42,191 bases of DNA from WRKB01 sp031551145 (GTDB lineage Bacteria > Desulfobacterota > Desulfovibrionia > Desulfovibrionales > Desulfovibrionaceae): NCBI GenBank assembly GCA_031551145.1, contig JAVBNZ010000034.1, forward strand, positions 1 through 42,191, in the 5' to 3' direction. Position numbers and translations under genes: made by a program. Below, piece after piece: positions 39,523 to 42,191 of the stretch (within the stretch, counting starts at the first letter, position 1; every line of letters starts with the position of its first letter). Under the pieces are notes generated by a model. It made no database searches. It saw nothing but the letters and a program-made list of their open reading frames with translations, and was not told the DNA's origin.

Positions 39523-41352
39523 TTATTCTTCGGCCATGGCGACCACGCTTTCGCCGTATTCGTCCGTAACCGTGCCCTTGATGCTGAGCAACTCGCGCCA
39601 ACGGGTGAAGGCCCCTATGAAGACCACGATCATCAGCGACACGATGATGATGCCGAGCGTGGCCAGCAGGTATTGCTTGGCCGGCAGGTAAATGCCGGTG
39701 ATCTGCAGATAGCCCGCCCACAGCGTGATAAAGGCCATGAAGATGCCGGGAACGGCCGTGCACCAGGCGTACTTCGCCTTGCCCAGGCGGATGAGCATGG
39801 TGGTGCCGATGATCAGCCCGCTGGAGGCCAGAAGCTGGTTGCTCATGCCGAAGAGCGGCCAGATGGAGCTGATGTCCCCTGTGTAGACCAGATAGCCCCA
39901 GGCCGCCGTAAAGAGGGCGCTGGTGCTGATGATGCCGGGCCACCAGTGCTTGTCGTTGAACTTGGGTATGACCTGGCCGATCATTTCCTGGAGGAAGAAG
40001 CGGCCCACGCGGGTGCCGGTATCGACCGCGGTGAGAATGAAGACCGCTTCGAACATGATGGCGAAGTGATACCAGTAGGACATCAGATGTCCCATGAAGG
40101 GAATGGACGAGAAGATGTGCGCCATGCCCACGGCCAGGGAAACCGCGCCGCCGGGGCGGCCCTGGATGTTTTCCTGCACGGCTTCGGCCAGGCGGGGCAG
40201 ATCCTGCACCTGCATGCCCAGCGCCGCGAACTTGGCCGGCGTGGCGTTGATGGCGAAATAGTCGGCCGGCACCAGGGTGCAGGCGGCGATGAGGGCCATG
40301 ATGGCCACAAAGCCTTCGGTCAGCATGGCGCCGTAGCCCACAAAGAGCACTTCGCGCTCATCGCCGATCATCTTGGGCGTGGTGCCCGTGCCTATGATCG
40401 CATGGAAGCCGGAAATGGCCCCGCAGGCAATGGTGATGAAGATGAAGGGCAGCAGGGGGCCGCCGATGATCGGACCGCCGCCGCCGGCGAACTTGGTGAT
40501 GGGATCCATCAGCAGGGTGGGCTGCACAAAGAGAATGCCGAGCGCCAGCGCGGCGATGGTGCCGATCTTCAGATAGGTGGAAAGGTAGTCGCGCGGGCAG
40601 AGCAGCAGCCACACGGGGAGCACGGAAGCGAAGAAGCCGTAGACGGGAATGCTCAGAGCGATGCTGCTCTTGCTCCAGGTGAACATGGCGTTCATGGTGG
40701 GGTTCGCCACAATGTGCGGCCCGGCAAGAATACCGAGGAGCAGCAGGCCCACGCCCAGAATGCTCGCGCCCTTCACGTCGCCGTCACGCCACACGTGCAT
40801 GTACACGCCCATGAGCAGGGCGATGGGAATGGTGATGAAGACGGTAAAGGTGCCCCAGGGGCTGTCGTGCATGGCGTTGACCACGGCGATGGACAGACCG
40901 GCCAGGGTCAGCGTGAGGATGAAAAGCACCGCCACCGAAGCCACATGCCCGGTGGTTTTGCCTATCTCTTTGGAGGCGATGGTTGCCAGGCTGCGGCCTT
41001 TATGGCGCACGGAGGCGAAAAGCACCACCATGTCGTGCACGGCGCCGGCCAGCACGCAGCCGACAATAATCCACAGCGCGCCGGGGAAAAAGCCGAACTG
41101 GGCGGCCAGCACCGGCCCCAGCAACGGCCCGGCGGCCGCGATGGCCGCGAAATGGTGGCCGAACAATACAAATTTGTTGGTTTTCACATAGTCATGGCCG
41201 TCAGCATAGCGCACGGCCGGGGTCGCCCGCCCGCTGTTCAGGCGCAGCACTTTCTGGGCCAGAAACAAGCCGTAAAAACGATAGGCTATGGCAAAGATGC
41301 ACAAAGACACAAAAACCAGCGTCAATGCGTTCATGCCTCGTAACGCTTCCAT
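39523..41352 (-). CDS. cstA: Carbon starvation protein CstA (peptide/pyruvate transporter)
   Basis: A large inner-membrane transporter of 609 residues with about sixteen helices. Members take up peptides or pyruvate. N-terminal family motifs: YRFYGLFLAQKVL, FGHHFAAIAAAGPLLGPVLAAQ and GAVHDMVVLFASVRHKGRSL. Middle: GAISGFHAIIGTGTTPKM, with FGMSNQLLA near the C-terminal third. ATG 41352 has GGTGG upstream; a second ATG at 41334 has GAGG and is the alternative. It is monocistronic here. About 200 nt of upstream sequence without a clear promoter separate it from the next possible ORF. Confidence 0.95.
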   Translation of the reverse strand: MEALRGMNALTLVFVSLCIFAIAYRFYGLFLAQKVLRLNSGRATPAVRYADGHDYVKTNKFVLFGHHFAAIAAAGPLLGPVLAAQFGFFPGALWIIVGCVLAGAVHDMVVLFASVRHKGRSLATIASKEIGKTTGHVASVAVLFILTLTLAGLSIAVVNAMHDSPWGTFTVFITIPIALLMGVYMHVWRDGDVKGASILGVGLLLLGILAGPHIVANPTMNAMFTWSKSSIALSIPVYGFFASVLPVWLLLCPRDYLSTYLKIGTIAALALGILFVQPTLLMDPITKFAGGGGPIIGGPLLPFIFITIACGAISGFHAIIGTGTTPKMIGDEREVLFVGYGAMLTEGFVAIMALIAACTLVPADYFAINATPAKFAALGMQVQDLPRLAEAVQENIQGRPGGAVSLAVGMAHIFSSIPFMGHLMSYWYHFAIMFEAVFILTAVDTGTRVGRFFLQEMIGQVIPKFNDKHWWPGIISTSALFTAAWGYLVYTGDISSIWPLFGMSNQLLASSGLIIGTTMLIRLGKAKYAWCTAVPGIFMAFITLWAGYLQITGIYLPAKQYLLATLGIIIVSLMIVVFIGAFTRWRELLSIKGTVTDEYGESVVAMAEE

Positions 41353-41560
41353 TGTTCACCACCTTAAGATGAAATTCCGCCATTGCGGGTTCAGGCGCGG
41401 CAAGGCCGCGCGCCTCCGTCTGTTCACCGGCAACAGCCTCCACACCCACGGGCCGCGCCTGCAAAAGAATGGGGAAAGAAGACGCGGCGGCAAAGTTTCA
41501 TGCCGGGCGTCCGCAATCAAGAACGGAAAACGGTATGCGGCGAATCAGCGTGCGGGAGGA

Positions 41561-41926
41561 TCAGACGACTGCGGGCGGAGGCAGCCGGAAGGGAATGAGC
41601 CCGCGCCAGGAGGGAAGGTTGATGCGGAGCAGCGGAAACGCAAAGGAATAGAGAAGCTCGCGCATCGGCGGAGCGGCGAGATCGGAACGGGAAAGAAGGG
41701 AAAAAAGCCAGGAATGGCCGGTGCTTTCGATTTTCCGCGCGACAGCGGCGTTTTTGAGGTTTCCTGCGGATTTCGGCGGAGCCGAAAGCAGCGGCGCGCT
41801 CAGCGCCCACGCCTGCCTGCATTCCTCATTGTCATGCTGCGCCGGGAAATGTGCTTTCCACAGCGCCGGCATCAAGGCCGCAATGACGCAACAGAGCGCG
41901 AAAAAGCAAGAACGACGGGTATTCAT
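41561..41926 (-). CDS. Doubtful small exported protein
   Basis: A 121-aa reading frame whose start (MNTRRSCFFALCCVIAALMPALWKA) looks like a signal peptide or membrane anchor. The remainder is Ser/Leu/Pro-rich, without a family I know. GGAAA precedes ATG 41926. It lies between the rRNA operon end and cstA, on the same strand. Opposite-strand frames in the stretch look less protein-like, but coding status is not certain. Confidence 0.4.
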   Translation of the reverse strand: MNTRRSCFFALCCVIAALMPALWKAHFPAQHDNEECRQAWALSAPLLSAPPKSAGNLKNAAVARKIESTGHSWLFSLLSRSDLAAPPMRELLYSFAFPLLRINLPSWRGLIPFRLPPPAVV

Positions 41927-42061
41927 AGTTTCCATCGCACGGTGCGCGCGGCCGGCGCGGATTTGCGCACTAGGCCTGCGCCTTAAGAAAAACGAGACAC
42001 CAAATGCCACGGAAAGTCAAGCCGCGGAGCGCGCCCGCTCCCGATAAGCGCCCAAAGCAGC

Positions 42062-42091
42062 AAAAGCCCCCTCTCAATGAGGGGGCTTTTT
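42062..42091 (-). terminator. Terminator of the rRNA operon
   Basis: A 12-bp stem (42062-42073 with 42079-42090) with an AGCCCCCTC core ends in TTTT on the minus strand, just beyond the 5S 3' end. The plus strand also ends in TTTTT, so it may work in both directions. Confidence 0.85.
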
Positions 42092-42103
42092 GTGTAACGA
42101 TCC

Positions 42104-42191
42104 CTTGGCGACGGCCTACTTTCCCACACATGAGTATGCAGTATCATCGGCGATGGAGAGCTTAACTGCCGAGTTCGGAATGGGGTCGGGT
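42104..42191 (-). rRNA. rrf: 5S ribosomal RNA, partial (3' part)
   Basis: The minus strand reads the conserved 5S sequence with CCATTCCGAACTCGG, AAGCTCTCC and GGGAAAGTAGG. About 88 nt are inside the window; the 5' end lies beyond the right edge. The 3' end is placed by comparison with typical 5S genes and is uncertain by a few bases. This marks the end of an rRNA operon transcribed leftward. Confidence 0.9.

Noticed and set aside
41288..41986. Plus-strand 232-codon frame between cstA and the rRNA operon
   Set aside because: It overlaps the cstA start and is Arg/Gly-rich noise without a ribosome site; the minus-strand frame at 41561-41926 is a better, still doubtful, candidate.

Overview
The window reads as chromosomal DNA of a high-G+C, anaerobic, probably sulfate-reducing delta-proteobacterium of the Desulfovibrio type. 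That is inferred from gene content: DUF169 protein, HypD/HypE hydrogenase maturation, CstA, short single-domain EF-Ts, long-form PurC, and a GC-rich palindromic intergenic repeat of a kind I remember from such genomes. No database search was possible.

Layout. 1-9.7 kb, plus strand: htpG; a four-gene cassette (SxtJ-like membrane protein, DUF5989 microprotein, NodU/CmcH-type carbamoyltransferase, membrane-anchored SGNH-like protein); then hisD, purC, fabI and a tiny membrane ORF. 9.7-10.3 kb: a tRNA-Ser(GGA) gene preceded by three head-to-tail 65-bp truncated copies of its own 5' part, followed by a strong terminator. 10.4-12.6 kb: an MFS transporter of atypical composition and a DUF169 protein. 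12.8-17.8 kb: a surface-glycan block with gmd and fcl (GDP-L-fucose) and three glycosyltransferase-like proteins. 18.1-19.5 kb: a persulfide-dioxygenase/rhodanese fusion. 19.5-21.5 kb, minus strand: zinc-ribbon/YIP1 membrane protein, lipoprotein, tRNA-Thr(GGT). 21.9-29.4 kb, plus strand: ModE-like HTH protein, M20 amidohydrolase, hypD, hypE, YdjM-like membrane protein, moaC, lgt and a cysteine desulfidase-like enzyme, many overlapping by 1-4 nt. 29.4-36.8 kb, minus strand: rpsB-tsf-(terminator)-pyrH-frr-uppS-cdsA-dxr, ending in an unrecognised 502-aa protein. 36.9-39.4 kb, plus strand: a papain-like protein, a nitroreductase and a BaiN-type flavoprotein. 39.5-42.2 kb, minus strand: cstA, a doubtful secreted ORF, and the 3' end of an rRNA operon (terminator and partial 5S).

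The most interesting signal is not a protein. A roughly 80-90-nt element occurs three times in the same orientation (77-169, 2276-2368, 9753-9834) and folds into nested helices P1-P2-P3. Paired bases change together between copies, while the single-stranded linkers stay conserved. Two copies end 27-40 nt before a start codon, and one begins just after a good sigma70-like promoter. It could be a cis-regulatory leader RNA or a structured mobile repeat. Other leads are the truncated tRNA-Ser array, the carbamoyltransferase cassette, a second structured repeat family that supplies the C-termini of two unrelated proteins, a possible Cys-Sec microprotein at 9574, and the 502-aa orphan behind dxr.
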